Shown piece by piece: positions 1-8,735 of a stretch of DNA of 64,000 nucleotides. Source of the stretch: Fibrisoma montanum (GTDB lineage Bacteria > Bacteroidota > Bacteroidia > Cytophagales > Spirosomataceae); the NCBI RefSeq assembly GCF_003583365.1, contig NZ_QXED01000003.1:248001-312000 (forward strand), read 5' to 3'. Under the pieces are notes generated by a model. The model made no database searches and was not told where the DNA came from. It saw only the letters and a list, made by a program, of their open reading frames with translations. Numbering within the stretch: position 1 is the first letter of the stretch; each line of letters starts with the position of its first letter. The translations under genes and the position numbers were made by a program.

Positions 1-463
1 ACGACTGCGAATCGTTGGCATGAAGTTGCTGACAGCGGGTTTTCTCCCGAAGGTAGGCTTGAGCTACATCTGGCCGGTCGAGCAAATAATCTCGAAACGC
101 TACATGACGGTCAATCTCCGGTGAACCTATACTATAAAAATGCAGGTGAATCAATTTGCGCCCAGTAGCCGGATCGGCCTTCGTGCAGTATCGACGCCCC
201 ACTAGCCCATACTCTCCTCGCCACTGATAGCCAATCCCCTCCATCCTTGTTCTGTACCGATCAAACTCTTCCAGGCTTCTCACCACAGGTATCAAATCCA
301 GGATTGGTTTGGCTGCTATTGTTGGGATTGCGGTCGATCCTATGTGATGGACAGTGATCAATTGATCCCCTAATACATTGGCTAATAAGCTACCTTCCTC
401 TTTAGCCAGTAAGTTCCACCGAAAATTATGAGCTACTAATTCTACGTTGATTTGGTTACCCAT
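1..463 (-). CDS. GrpB family (UPF0157) protein, 3' end beyond window
   Basis: The reading frame is open from an ATG at 463 to the window edge (154 codons; family members are usually about 170-180 residues). It carries the GrpB hallmark HIGSTAIPTIAAKPILDLIP near residues 34-53. The family belongs to the nucleotidyltransferase superfamily; its cellular role is poorly defined. The start is the first ATG after the Tn3 transposon end: only six bases separate it from the CAATA target duplication. The insertion has therefore cut the gene from its original upstream DNA, and the frame stays open across the reconstructed junction, so the native start could lie further upstream. It now sits downstream of, and co-oriented with, the broken tnpA. 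Confidence 0.85.
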   Translation of the reverse strand, partial: MGNQINVELVAHNFRWNLLAKEEGSLLANVLGDQLITVHHIGSTAIPTIAAKPILDLIPVVRSLEEFDRYRTRMEGIGYQWRGEYGLVGRRYCTKADPATGRKLIHLHFYSIGSPEIDRHVAFRDYLLDRPDVAQAYLREKTRCQQLHANDSQS

Positions 464-469
464 AACAGC

Positions 470-474
470 CAATA
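470..474. repeat. Target site duplication CAATA, left copy
   Basis: CAATA directly precedes the left inverted repeat (GGGTAG...). The same five bases follow the right inverted repeat at 14393-14397. Five-base duplications are what Tn3-family transposition generates. Confidence 0.8.
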
Positions 475-511
475 GGGTAGTTTTGCCGAAACGGAGATAA
501 TTCGTCATTTG
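475..511 (+). repeat. Left terminal inverted repeat of Tn3-family transposon
   Basis: Thirty-seven bases starting GGGTAGTTTTGCCGAAACGG. They match the reverse complement of 14356..14392 at 36 of 37 positions, with the one mismatch at 507. Length, the G-run at the outer tip and the internal ACGGAGATAATTCG block fit Tn3-family ends. The tnpA stop codon (505-507) lies inside the repeat. Confidence 0.9.
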
Positions 512-1845
512 ACTTTTCTAACTAGTCGCATGTTTCGGGACAGGGGTAAGTTCATCAGCGCCTTTAGATCGAAAAGATCCGCCGGTTGGGTCGAGTCAGA
601 GAAATCATATTCTCCGCCCAAGTTGATATGATGCCAGGTGTGTGTGGAAGACTTCAGAATCGTCCCCAGCAATTCATGCCGGTCGGCTTCGCTGATACAT
701 TGGCGTAGCTTTTCCGATAGATAAAGCAAATTATAGAAGTTGATGGCATTCATAATGACCATCTTGCAGCCGGCCGCAATCGTTCGTTCCCGTTCGGTGG
801 CCCACCTAAACGCCTGATTGTTACCCAACGTGACGGCGCTGCTAAACTTGTTGCTGTGCTCGACGCGGGTTAGCATGCCTTCCACGCTGGCCCGCAGATC
901 GGGATCATGCACGTAGCGCAGGATGTAGTCCGTTTTGTAGAGTCGGCCCAGGTCTTTCAGCGCCCGGTAGAGCGGGTGCTGACGAGCGTACGAGTTGAGC
1001 CGTTTCAACAGCGTCGAAGGCTGGGTGTAACCCAACCGCATCGTGGCCAGAAAACAGAGCAGATTGTCGCCCTGCTCGATGAGGTTTTCGTAATCAATGC
1101 GGGCGGTGGGCACAATGCGATACCCCTGCTCTTTGTAGGTTGAAACGGCGTCAATGCTGTAAAGTTGCTGGCGATGAATACTAGCAAAGCGGGGTCGAAA
1201 CTCAACGCCCAGCAGACTCGTCAGGGCGAAGTTGACCTCCGAAAAGCCGTGCATATCCGTCGCGTGAGCGTCCGTTTGAATAACCGGATTATGCAGGATT
1301 ACGTCCAGCACGTAGGGCGATTCGCGCTCGGCCGCATTAATAACGACCGTATAGATGAGCTGACCCGCTTCGTCTAACCCCGAATAGATGCTGATGCCTT
1401 CCCCGTTACCAAAGTATTTGAACGAAGCCGACGCCCGGAGCGACGGGGCCGACACGTCATACTTCTGCCCGTCGCTGCCGGTCATGATCAGGCCTTCCTG
1501 ACGCCGGAACAAATCCGTCAGGGGCAGCGTGTTGCTGTGGGCCACGATGCAATCGCTGGCCTCTAAGATCATCTCGGGCGAAAAGTAGTGAGTAGCCACC
1601 GTTTCTAAGGCGTTGGACGAGATCGACCGCGAGATCAGCGCCATCTTTCGAATGCCGATGTTTTCACCGTAACCAATCAGGGCCGCCAGCAGCAGCCGCG
1701 TATCGGGACGACTGGGCTTGTGGAGAAAGTTCTGGTGCCGAAACTTGCCCAGAAAGCCCGTCAGACGATCAACCTGAAGCAGGACGTCCCGTAGGGCGAT
1801 GACCCGGCTGACCGGATACAGCGGATGGCGTCGCGCACGGCCCAA
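505..1845 (-). pseudogene. tnpA: Tn3 transposase TnpA, C-terminal (catalytic) fragment
   Basis: A 446-codon frame covering the DDE half of a Tn3-family transposase. Visible are the LTGFLGKFRH / IGYGENIGIRKMALISR region, GSDGQKYDVS and TDMHGFSEVNFALTSLLG (acidic catalytic region), and RWATERERTIAAGCKMVIMN before HTWHHINLGGEYDF. It overlaps the end of the upstream fragment (1761..3314) in another frame, so the two halves of one gene are now out of frame. The stop codon lies in the left inverted repeat. The first dozen or so residues are frameshift sequence; homology resumes near PLYPVSRVIALRDVLLQ. Alone it lacks the DNA-binding half and should not be active. Confidence 0.88.
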
Positions 1846-3314
1846 AATAAAAGCACTTTGTAGAGCGAAACACGCAGTTTACCGCCTGCCGTGAAGACGT
1901 GCTGGCGCTCAGCCATATCCAAAAAGTCGACCGGTAAACCGGGTGAGCTTAGTTCACCCCCGCGTTCCTGGAAGTACAGCAGCGCTTTCAGCAGATGCGG
2001 GTGCGAGGTTTGGGCATCAAACGCCAGGGCCTGCACAATGCCCGACACGCGCAGTTGAAGCCGGTACGACGCTTTTTCCAGGGCTGCATAGTAGTCGGTT
2101 CGTTCGTGCACCGGCTGGTTAATCGCTTGTAGTTCAGCCACCCGTTGCTGGTCAGCCGCGAGCTGCTCGCTCGCCAGTCGTTTCTTGCCCAGCACCTGAC
2201 GGATGTGTTCGATCTTCTGGTCACTGGTCCAATTTATTTTGTTCAGCGTCTGATCAATTTCCGTCAGGGCGTCGATGTGCACCTGGGACCGGCGACCAAC
2301 CTGTCCCACCAAGCCCGCCGTTCCATGGCGACTTTGGAAGTACTGCTCTTTGAGTTGTTCCTGACAATCGTTCAACACGCCCGCCACGGCTTTCAGTAAG
2401 GTCAGAATCAGGGCATCGCCGACACTCAGGTACTGATGAATAATAAAGGCGATCAGCCGTAGGTAGCGCTCGTGGACCCGCCCGACCATTCGGGCGCTGC
2501 GGTTATCGAGGACGTACTGGGCGTAGTAGCGAATGGTGTCGTCAGCCAGTTCGAGTCGGCGAATCAAGGGCTGAAGCTGGGTGAACAAGGCTTGTAGGTG
2601 GCGAAACTGGGCAAGTCGCTCGGCAATCTGTTTAGGCTGCATGGACTGGTTAATGCGCTTCAACTCGGTCAGCGGATACCGATGACCGCCCCCGGCGCGT
2701 GGCGAAGCGGCCGAGTTATCCAGCAATTCATCTAACACCGCCTTCTCAACGGGTGTTAAATGCGCTTCGATGATCGCTTGCAAGTGAGCGTCCCAGGCTT
2801 GCAGGGCTCCCGTGACGACGTCGAACAGCGTGTTATAGACGGGCACCTCAACCCGCCGGGCGCGCAAAAAGTCCACCAGTGCGTCCAAGATCAGGGCAGG
2901 CCGGGTTTGCAGATGGGTGAGCCGACGGGCTTCCTCACCCAGCGCCGTTCGGTGCGTCTCCTCGAAGGCTTGGTAGCCTAAGTTCGTTAAAATAATGGCC
3001 CGGTGACGGTACAAGCTTCGGTTATGGGTGTAGTCTTCGAGTCGAATCTGGTCAACCGAAAGTTGCAAGGAGTGAGCTACCCACTCGACATCGACAGCCG
3101 GATACCGGTCGGGCACAAAAAAGCGGGTGACCACCCGGAAGTAACCCAGTTGAAGCAGGAATCCGACCTTGTTAGTTGGGGTATGTATTTGCCGAAGGTA
3201 TTCTTCGGCCCACAGTGGCCAATCGGTCATGATTAGCCGCTCGGTGCTGCTAAGCTGCGGGGGCGTGTCAAAGCGAATTCGTTCCTCCGAGGAGAGAAAA
3301 TCACGACGGGGCAT
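1761..3314 (-). pseudogene. tnpA: Tn3 transposase TnpA, N-terminal fragment
   Basis: A 517-codon frame starting MPRRDFLSSEERIRFDTPPQ, the usual N-terminus (DUF4158-type DNA-binding region) of Tn3 transposases. It runs to SLYKVLLFWAVRDAIR, after which the frame goes off-family and stops. In intact relatives this point is followed by roughly 80-100 residues (a SYRYxSxDDY-type segment) before the PLxxVLxxVNxxTGF segment; here the second fragment resumes directly at the latter. The break is therefore best explained by an internal deletion with frame change, not a simple one-base indel. Transcribed divergently from tnpR. Confidence 0.88.
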
Positions 3315-3473
3315 GAGTGAAAAGCGATGAGTACAGGGATCAATAAGTTATACCTTTCTGAACCTGTCCCGAACTTGTCCGTTCGCTGGCGTACATCAAC
3401 CAAAAATAGAGGTCAGAAAGTAGGGCCCAAAATAAATAGGGATTTATCTTTGTGACACTAACTTGTTGAGCTA
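3315..3473. promoter_or_regulatory. tnpA-tnpR divergent intergenic region, presumed res site
   Basis: 159 bp between the divergent transposase and resolvase genes. In Tn3-family elements with this arrangement the resolution site and both promoters lie here. I could not delimit resolvase subsites by eye, so this is assignment by position only. Confidence 0.5.
3445..3452 (+). promoter_or_regulatory. Bacteroidota-type -7 element upstream of tnpR
   Basis: TATCTTTG matches the TAnnTTTG consensus 21 bases before the tnpR ATG. I see no clear TTTG -33 element at the usual distance. Confidence 0.45.
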
Positions 3474-4043
3474 ATGAATAAGATTTTTGGCTACGCCCGG
3501 ATCTCTACCTTCGATCAGAACTTAGATACCCAACTCGATGCCCTCAGTCGGGCGGGTTGTGATGAGATTATGGAAGATAAGATCACCGGTATCAGCATCA
3601 GCCGCCCAGCTTTAGACACCTTACTGGAAAAGTTAAGACCAGGTGATACGGTGATGGTCGCCCGATTCTTTCGGCTGGGACGGAGCCGGGATCATTTGAT
3701 TAATCTGTTAGGCGAGTTTGCCCAGAAGGGTATCCACTTCAAGGCCTTAGATCTGGGCGTTGACAGCAGCACGCCATCGGGTAAACTCGTCTTGCAAATT
3801 TTTGCCGCTCTGGCCGAGTATGACCGAGAAAGCCTACTGGAGAAGACACGAGCAGGTCAACTGTTGGCGAAGGCAAAGGGTAAACACATTGGCCGCCCGG
3901 CTGGGCTGGATGCCGAGAAATTTGCCAAGGTCAAGAAAGCGTTGGAACGGGGCTTATCAATGGCGGAAACCGTGAGTCTAACCGGAATCAGTATGTCGAG
4001 TGTGAAGCGGTACCGAAAGCGGATCGCTGCTGCGACAGATTGA
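3474..4043 (+). CDS. tnpR: Tn3-family resolvase (serine recombinase)
   Basis: 189 residues, a normal length for a small serine recombinase. The N-terminus FGYARISTFDQN carries the catalytic Ser11, ARFFRLGRSRDH matches the active-site arginine region, and the AALAEYDRESLLEKTRAG helix leads to a C-terminal helix-turn-helix (about 160-187, ending SMSSVKRYRKR). It would resolve cointegrates at a res site in the adjacent 3315-3473 region. The reading frame is intact, unlike the neighbouring tnpA. Confidence 0.93.
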   Translation: MNKIFGYARISTFDQNLDTQLDALSRAGCDEIMEDKITGISISRPALDTLLEKLRPGDTVMVARFFRLGRSRDHLINLLGEFAQKGIHFKALDLGVDSSTPSGKLVLQIFAALAEYDRESLLEKTRAGQLLAKAKGKHIGRPAGLDAEKFAKVKKALERGLSMAETVSLTGISMSSVKRYRKRIAAATD

Positions 4044-4143
4044 AAAAGCCTTTCTCCATTGCTTTGTTCTCCAAGTTGTTAAACAACCATCTCTTCAAAA
4101 GAGGGTATTTTGAGGATACAATAAATGTTGCATGATCAGTGAC

Positions 4144-4194
4144 CGGGTAGCGACTTTCGTACTGTGCTTGCCAAAGCGCGAAAGTCACTACCCG
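4144..4194. repeat. Imperfect inverted repeat between tnpR and the monooxygenase gene
   Basis: Two 16-base arms (4144-4159 and 4179-4194, one mismatch; CGGGTAGCGACTTTCG against its partner) separated by 19 bases, between two convergent genes. There is no T-run on either side, so a rho-independent terminator is possible but weakly supported. It marks the junction between the transposition genes and the cargo. Confidence 0.6.
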
Positions 4195-4204
4195 ATTATA
4201 ACAG

Positions 4205-4498
4205 TTACTTGACGGCAAGTAATTCAAGCTGTTCGATCAAAGGGGGCACACTCAGTAGCCCATCAGCATTGGCCAGCAACGCCTTCGCAATCTCCCCGTT
4301 CAGGTGAGCTTGCCGGTCGTCTTCGGTGGCAAATGTGTCGAAAATACCAAACGTATTCTCATTGATCTTGAAGGCATACCAACGAAGGGTGCCCTCTTCC
4401 TGTTGAGCCATGGCCAGCGCTTCTTTCAGAAAATTCTCGACAGTAGCTTCTTGGCCAGGTTTTGCTTGAACACGAGCTAGTAATGACAGTTTTTCCAT
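4205..4498 (-). CDS. Antibiotic biosynthesis monooxygenase (ABM)-like protein
   Basis: 97 residues from the ATG at 4498 (MEKLSLLARVQAKPGQE). A longer in-frame start at 4573 would add 25 residues without family character. The sequence is a small ferredoxin-like ABM/YgiN fold: an initial strand, AKPGQEATVENFLKEAL helix, GTLRWYAFKINENTFGIFDTF and a closing helix. Relatives act as quinol or polyketide monooxygenases or haem-binding proteins; the substrate here is unknown. It is the last passenger gene, downstream of the UvrA2 gene, with its own 108-bp leader containing a palindrome at 4567-4583. Confidence 0.82.
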   Translation of the reverse strand: MEKLSLLARVQAKPGQEATVENFLKEALAMAQQEEGTLRWYAFKINENTFGIFDTFATEDDRQAHLNGEIAKALLANADGLLSVPPLIEQLELLAVK

Positions 4499-4566
4499 GA
4501 TATATGAGTGTAAAAGTTTGTAATACGTAGTAGTTAACAAGCGTGCACTTTGGTCACATGTTTTGT

Positions 4567-4583
4567 CATGCATTCAATACATG
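4567..4583. promoter_or_regulatory. Candidate operator, upstream of ABM gene
   Basis: CATGCATTCAATACATG is an interrupted palindrome (CATGnATTnAATnCATG). A partly matching copy in inverted orientation lies upstream of the uvrA-like gene at 7355-7369. A shared regulator site is inference. Confidence 0.4.
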
Positions 4584-4606
4584 TGATACAGTAAATAGAC
4601 TTATTG

Positions 4607-7273
4607 TTATGTTGATTGGGGGAGACTTAGCTCGGGTTTCAGGATGTTCGCCAGGAAAGGAGCCGTGCGGCTTGCCTGACACGCGGTGATTTCGGCGGGT
4701 GTGCCTGCCGCAACGATCGTGCCGCCGTGATTCCCGGCTCCGGGTCCCACGTCGATAACCCAATCACACTGGGCGACCGTACGCATATCATGCTCGACGA
4801 CGATTACGGTGTTGCCTGCATCAACCAGGCGGTTCAACTGAACCAAAAGACGGTCGACATCACGCGGATGCAGACCAGTGGTCGGCTCGTCTAACACGTA
4901 GAGGGTGGTGCCTCGTTGGGTACGTTGCAGTTCGGTGGAGAGCTTAATGCGCTGGGCCTCTCCGCCGGAAAGCTCAGTCGCGCTTTGCCCGAGTTTAAGA
5001 TAACCCAGGCCAATGTCCCGTAGCGTGTCCAGAGACCGCAACACCAACGCTTCCTGAGCAAAGAACAGGCAGGCTTCGTCGACCGTCATGCCCAGCACAT
5101 CCGCGATGGATTTGCCGTTCCAGTTAATCTCCAGCGTCTTTTCGTTATAGCGAGTGCCGTGACAGGTCGGACAGGGGGCATACACGCTGGGCATGAACAG
5201 CAGCTCGATGCTGACCTGGCCTTCTCCCTCACAGGTGGGGCACCGCCCTTTGGCGACGTTGAAGGAAAAACGCCCGGCATCGAAGTGTCTCCGACGGGCC
5301 TCCGGCGTTGCAGCGAAGAGTTTTCGGACTTGATCAAAAAGCCCGGTATAGGTGGCCAGGTTGGAGCGTGGGGTTCGTCCGATTGGTTTTTGATCCACCT
5401 CAATCAGTCGCTGTATGGCATTGACATCGCCCCCCAATCGACCGATGGTTTTTTCAGCAGAGGGCTTCTCCAGCGTATCTTCCTCAGCCTCTTCCCGTCT
5501 CATGCCCAGGTGCTCGGCCACCAGATCCAGCAGAGACTGGCTAACCAGGCTGGATTTACCCGACCCCGAGACACCGGTCACGGCGGTAAAGCAACCCAGC
5601 GGAAACGAAACAGTCACACCCTGGAGATTATTTCGTCGGACTCCTTCCAGACGTAGCCAGCCTTGAGGGGAACGGTTGGGGGACGCCAGCCGGGCTGTTT
5701 CCTCAAACAGGTAGGGCCGGGTGCGAGACTCGCTGACCTGCCTGAGGCCTTGTGGTTCGCCACTGTAGAGAATGCGCCCTCCCGCACTGCCCGCTTCAGG
5801 GCCAACATCAACCAGCCAATCGGCACGACGCATCATCTCAACGTCGTGTTCGACCACAAAAAGCGAGTTACCCGACGCTTTGAGCCTGTCCAGTGCGTCG
5901 AAGAGCGCGTGGCCATCGGCCGGATGCAGCCCGGCTGTCGGCTCGTCGAGCACATAGATGACCCCAAAGAGCTGGGAGGAGAGTTGAGTGGCCAGCCGCA
6001 GCCGCTGCAACTCACCGGATGAGCAGGTGGGCGTACTACGGTCAAGCGACAGGTAACCCAGGCCCAGCTCGATGAGCGTTGTCAGGCGATCCAGCAGATC
6101 ACCGCACAGGCGCTGGGCAGCGATGCGCTTTTCAGGCGAGAGATCATCCGTACGGCGTACATCAGGGGCGCCCTTGTGCGCTGAGCCACCTGCCTGCACG
6201 CGCTTACCCAGCGCGGCTTTTGCCGCCTGGCGACTCACCAGCGACGTGGACGGATTCATGTCGGCGTCAAACTTGCCATTCGCGGTCGGCCTGATAATGT
6301 TTGCCAGTTGGTCCAGGGAGAGGTGCGAGAGATCGGCGATGTCGTAGCCGGCGAAGGTAACCGAAAGTGCTTCGGGCTTTAAGCGCTTGCCGTGGCATAC
6401 CGGGCAGGGGCTACTAATCATAAACTGCAACACGCGTTTGCGCATGGCTGCACTTTCCGTATTGGCAAGGGTGTGCTCGAGGTTTCGCTTAGCGCTGCTG
6501 AAGGTTCCCTGATAGCTTGGTTCCATCTTCAGTCGCTGCGCCTGACGCGTTTCGGCTGGGGTGAGGCCCGCATAGACAGGAACCGTCGGCTGCTCGTCCG
6601 TAAAGAGAATCCACTGTCGGTCTTTTTGGGGCAAGTCTTTCCAGGGTGTGTCGATGTCATAGCCCAGGGAGACCAAAATGTCGCGCAGGTTCTGACCGCC
6701 CCAGGCCGTGGGCCAGGCGGCAATGGCCCGCTGGCGGATGGTCAGCGACGGATCCGGAACCATCGACTCTTCGGTCATGGTATGTACGCGGCCCATGCCC
6801 TGGCAGCGGGGACAAGCCCCTTGCGGGGTATTGAAGGAAAAATCCTCGGCATAGAGCATCGTCTGGCGGGCGGGGTAGGTACCCACGCGCGAGTAAAGCA
6901 TGCGCACCAGGCTCGAAAGGGTCGTCAGACTACCTACCGTCGAGCGGGCATTGGGCGTGCCGCGTTGCTGCTGAAGGGCGACGGCGGGCGGCAGGCCGTC
7001 AATGGCGTCGACATCCGGCACGCCGACCTGATCGATCAGCCGTCTGGCATAGGGGGAAACCGATTCAAGATACCGTCGCTGTGCTTCGGCATAGAGGGTG
7101 CCAAAGGCTAGGGACGACTTGCCCGAGCCGGAAACCCCGCTGAAAACCACCAGCTGATTTCGTGGTATGGAGATGTCGATATTTTTGAGGTTGTGCTCAC
7201 GAGCGCCCCACACGCGGACAAATCCGGATGCTGCTTTGTCGTCCTGGTCGTTGGCGTTTGTTCGTCGAGCCAT
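4607..7273 (-). CDS. UvrA2-type excinuclease ATPase lacking the UvrB-binding domain
   Basis: 888 residues with two ABC cassettes. Walker A GVSGSGKSS lies at 46-54 and again near 567-575. Signatures are STPTCSSGELQRLRL (about 413-427) and SATELSGGEAQRIKL, and Walker B motifs are VLDEPTAGLHP (about 441) and VLDEPTTGLHP. A CPTCxGxG...CPTCHG zinc finger is in the second half. Between YSRVG (131) and EDFSFNTPQGACPRC (143) only about a dozen residues remain where housekeeping UvrA has the UvrB-interaction domain and first zinc module, so this is a UvrA2/drug-tolerance class protein. Relatives occur near antibiotic producers and resistance genes. It is unlikely to support ordinary UvrABC repair on its own. 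Confidence 0.9.
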   Translation of the reverse strand: MARRTNANDQDDKAASGFVRVWGAREHNLKNIDISIPRNQLVVFSGVSGSGKSSLAFGTLYAEAQRRYLESVSPYARRLIDQVGVPDVDAIDGLPPAVALQQQRGTPNARSTVGSLTTLSSLVRMLYSRVGTYPARQTMLYAEDFSFNTPQGACPRCQGMGRVHTMTEESMVPDPSLTIRQRAIAAWPTAWGGQNLRDILVSLGYDIDTPWKDLPQKDRQWILFTDEQPTVPVYAGLTPAETRQAQRLKMEPSYQGTFSSAKRNLEHTLANTESAAMRKRVLQFMISSPCPVCHGKRLKPEALSVTFAGYDIADLSHLSLDQLANIIRPTANGKFDADMNPSTSLVSRQAAKAALGKRVQAGGSAHKGAPDVRRTDDLSPEKRIAAQRLCGDLLDRLTTLIELGLGYLSLDRSTPTCSSGELQRLRLATQLSSQLFGVIYVLDEPTAGLHPADGHALFDALDRLKASGNSLFVVEHDVEMMRRADWLVDVGPEAGSAGGRILYSGEPQGLRQVSESRTRPYLFEETARLASPNRSPQGWLRLEGVRRNNLQGVTVSFPLGCFTAVTGVSGSGKSSLVSQSLLDLVAEHLGMRREEAEEDTLEKPSAEKTIGRLGGDVNAIQRLIEVDQKPIGRTPRSNLATYTGLFDQVRKLFAATPEARRRHFDAGRFSFNVAKGRCPTCEGEGQVSIELLFMPSVYAPCPTCHGTRYNEKTLEINWNGKSIADVLGMTVDEACLFFAQEALVLRSLDTLRDIGLGYLKLGQSATELSGGEAQRIKLSTELQRTQRGTTLYVLDEPTTGLHPRDVDRLLVQLNRLVDAGNTVIVVEHDMRTVAQCDWVIDVGPGAGNHGGTIVAAGTPAEITACQASRTAPFLANILKPELSLPQST

Positions 7274-7354
7274 AAAGGGATACCGAATGTGATTGGTTTT
7301 TTGGCAACCTGCCTTAAAAAGCCCTAACGGATCCCCGTCTTTTTCAATTGTAGT

Positions 7355-7369
7355 ATGTATTGAATGCTG
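7355..7369. promoter_or_regulatory. Candidate operator upstream of uvrA2
   Basis: ATGTATTGAATGCTG shares 13 bases with the reverse complement of the palindrome at 4567-4583, about 80 bases upstream of the UvrA2 start. Two occurrences upstream of two adjacent passenger genes suggest a common regulator; none is encoded in the transposon. Confidence 0.35.
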
Positions 7370-7486
7370 GGCAACACGTTAACAGACTCTCTTACACACG
7401 CAGAAAAGTCTACTGGTTATATATCAAATTCATGGACACTCCTTCGTCTCCCTAAAAACGGTAAACAGCTTCATTGGTTTAGACGC

Positions 7487-7561
7487 GACGGCTGGTCAGG
7501 CGGATGGAAACCCGCCGTCTTGACGCGCTATCGCGGGCTTACTCCCGCCTGACCAGCCGTC
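7487..7561. repeat. Branched inverted repeat (REP-like hairpin)
   Basis: Perfect 17-bp arms (7487-7503 and 7545-7561; core GGCTGGTCAGGCGG and its complement) enclose two smaller self-complementary segments, GGCGG...CCGCC and GCGGG...CCCGC, so the sequence can fold as a branched structure. It lies just after the alcohol dehydrogenase stop (7569) and upstream of uvrA2. It has no T-run; it could be a transcript-end stabiliser, REP-like unit or weak terminator. Confidence 0.65.
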
Positions 7562-7568
7562 TAATCCC

Positions 7569-8735
7569 TTATTGTGGCGCAAAAACAACCCGCATCGTTT
7601 CTTTTTTATTGAACAGATCGTAGCCTTTCATGCCCTCATCGAGCGACATTTTGTGGGTGAGCATAAACCTTGAGTTAAGCTCTCCTTTTTGCAGATGCTC
7701 CAGCAGCCGGGGAATGTAGCGCTGCCCGTGTTGCTGGCCCATTCGGAAGGTCAGGGCTTTGTTCATGGCCGCACCCATCGGAATGCTGTCGACTAAGCCG
7801 CCATACACGCCGATAATCGAAACTGTGCCGCCTTTCCGACAAGCCAAGATGGCTTCCCGCAGCACAATTGGCCGATCAGATTCCAGCCGGACAAACTGCT
7901 TGGCTTTATCGTAATAATAATCCAGCCCTTCGCTGACCGATTCCATGCCCACACAGTCGATGCAACGGTCGGGACCACGCCCGCCGGTCATCTCCCGCAA
8001 CGCTTCCTGAATATCAACTTTCGAGAAATCAAGTACCTCCGCGCCACTGATGTCTTTGGCCATGCGCAGTCGTTCGGGTTCCCGGTCGATGGCAATCACG
8101 CGGGACGCGCCCAGCAAAAAAGCACTTTGAATCGCCATTTGACCCACTCCTCCGCATCCCCAGATCGCCACCACGTTACCCGGCTGGATGTCGGCCAGAT
8201 CCGCAGCCATAAAGCCCGTTGGCATCGCATCGGAAGCAAAAACGGCCGCTTCGTCGGGTAACCCTTCGGGAATGACAAAGCACCCCCGGTCGGCATATGG
8301 TACGCGAATGTAATCGGCGTGGGAGCCGGCATAACCGCCGAAGGCGTGTGAGTACCCGAAAATCCCGGCTGGCGAATCCCCGTAGACTTTTTCTGGTATC
8401 CACGCGTGTGGATTAGAGTTGTCGCAGAGCGACCATTGAGTACTCTGGCAATATTGACACTCGCCACAGCCCAGAATCGAACACACCACGACCCGGTCGC
8501 CTTTCTTGATGGTCTTCACCTCGGAGCCTATTTCGATCACTTCGCCCATGAACTCATGGCCAATGATGTCGCCTTCGCGCATCGTTGGCACGTAGCCATT
8601 GAGCAGGTGTAGATCGGAGCCGCAAACCGATGAGAGAATAACCCGCAGAATCGCATCTTTGGGGTTGATGATAGTTGGGTCGGGAACCCGCTCTGTGCGC
8701 AGGTCGCCAACACCGTTATAACATAGCGCTTTCAT
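7569..8735 (-). CDS. Zinc-dependent alcohol dehydrogenase (formaldehyde dehydrogenase-like)
   Basis: 388 residues of the medium-chain dehydrogenase family. Catalytic zinc ligands are Cys38 (VCGSDLH) with His60-Glu61 (GHEFMGEV). The structural zinc site is Cys90, 93, 96 and 104. The Rossmann motif GCGGVG (about 193) is followed by an acidic residue in AIDRE, suggesting NAD. The long insert and YGGLVDSIPMGAAMNK resemble the glutathione-independent formaldehyde dehydrogenase-like branch, so aldehyde or alcohol oxidation is likely; the substrate is inferred only. The start codon lies within the last 20 bases of the SRPBCC gene, which implies translational coupling. Confidence 0.9.
   Translation of the reverse strand: MKALCYNGVGDLRTERVPDPTIINPKDAILRVILSSVCGSDLHLLNGYVPTMREGDIIGHEFMGEVIEIGSEVKTIKKGDRVVVCSILGCGECQYCQSTQWSLCDNSNPHAWIPEKVYGDSPAGIFGYSHAFGGYAGSHADYIRVPYADRGCFVIPEGLPDEAAVFASDAMPTGFMAADLADIQPGNVVAIWGCGGVGQMAIQSAFLLGASRVIAIDREPERLRMAKDISGAEVLDFSKVDIQEALREMTGGRGPDRCIDCVGMESVSEGLDYYYDKAKQFVRLESDRPIVLREAILACRKGGTVSIIGVYGGLVDSIPMGAAMNKALTFRMGQQHGQRYIPRLLEHLQKGELNSRFMLTHKMSLDEGMKGYDLFNKKETMRVVFAPQ

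Noticed and set aside
475-511. Alternative transposon boundary with a fourth outer G/C (474 or 14393)
   Set aside because: Moving the boundary out by one base destroys the perfect 5-bp duplication; GGGTAG ends give CAATA on both sides.
7364-7552. 62-codon plus-strand frame between ADH1 and uvrA2
   Set aside because: Runs through the branched inverted repeat and has no recognisable product.
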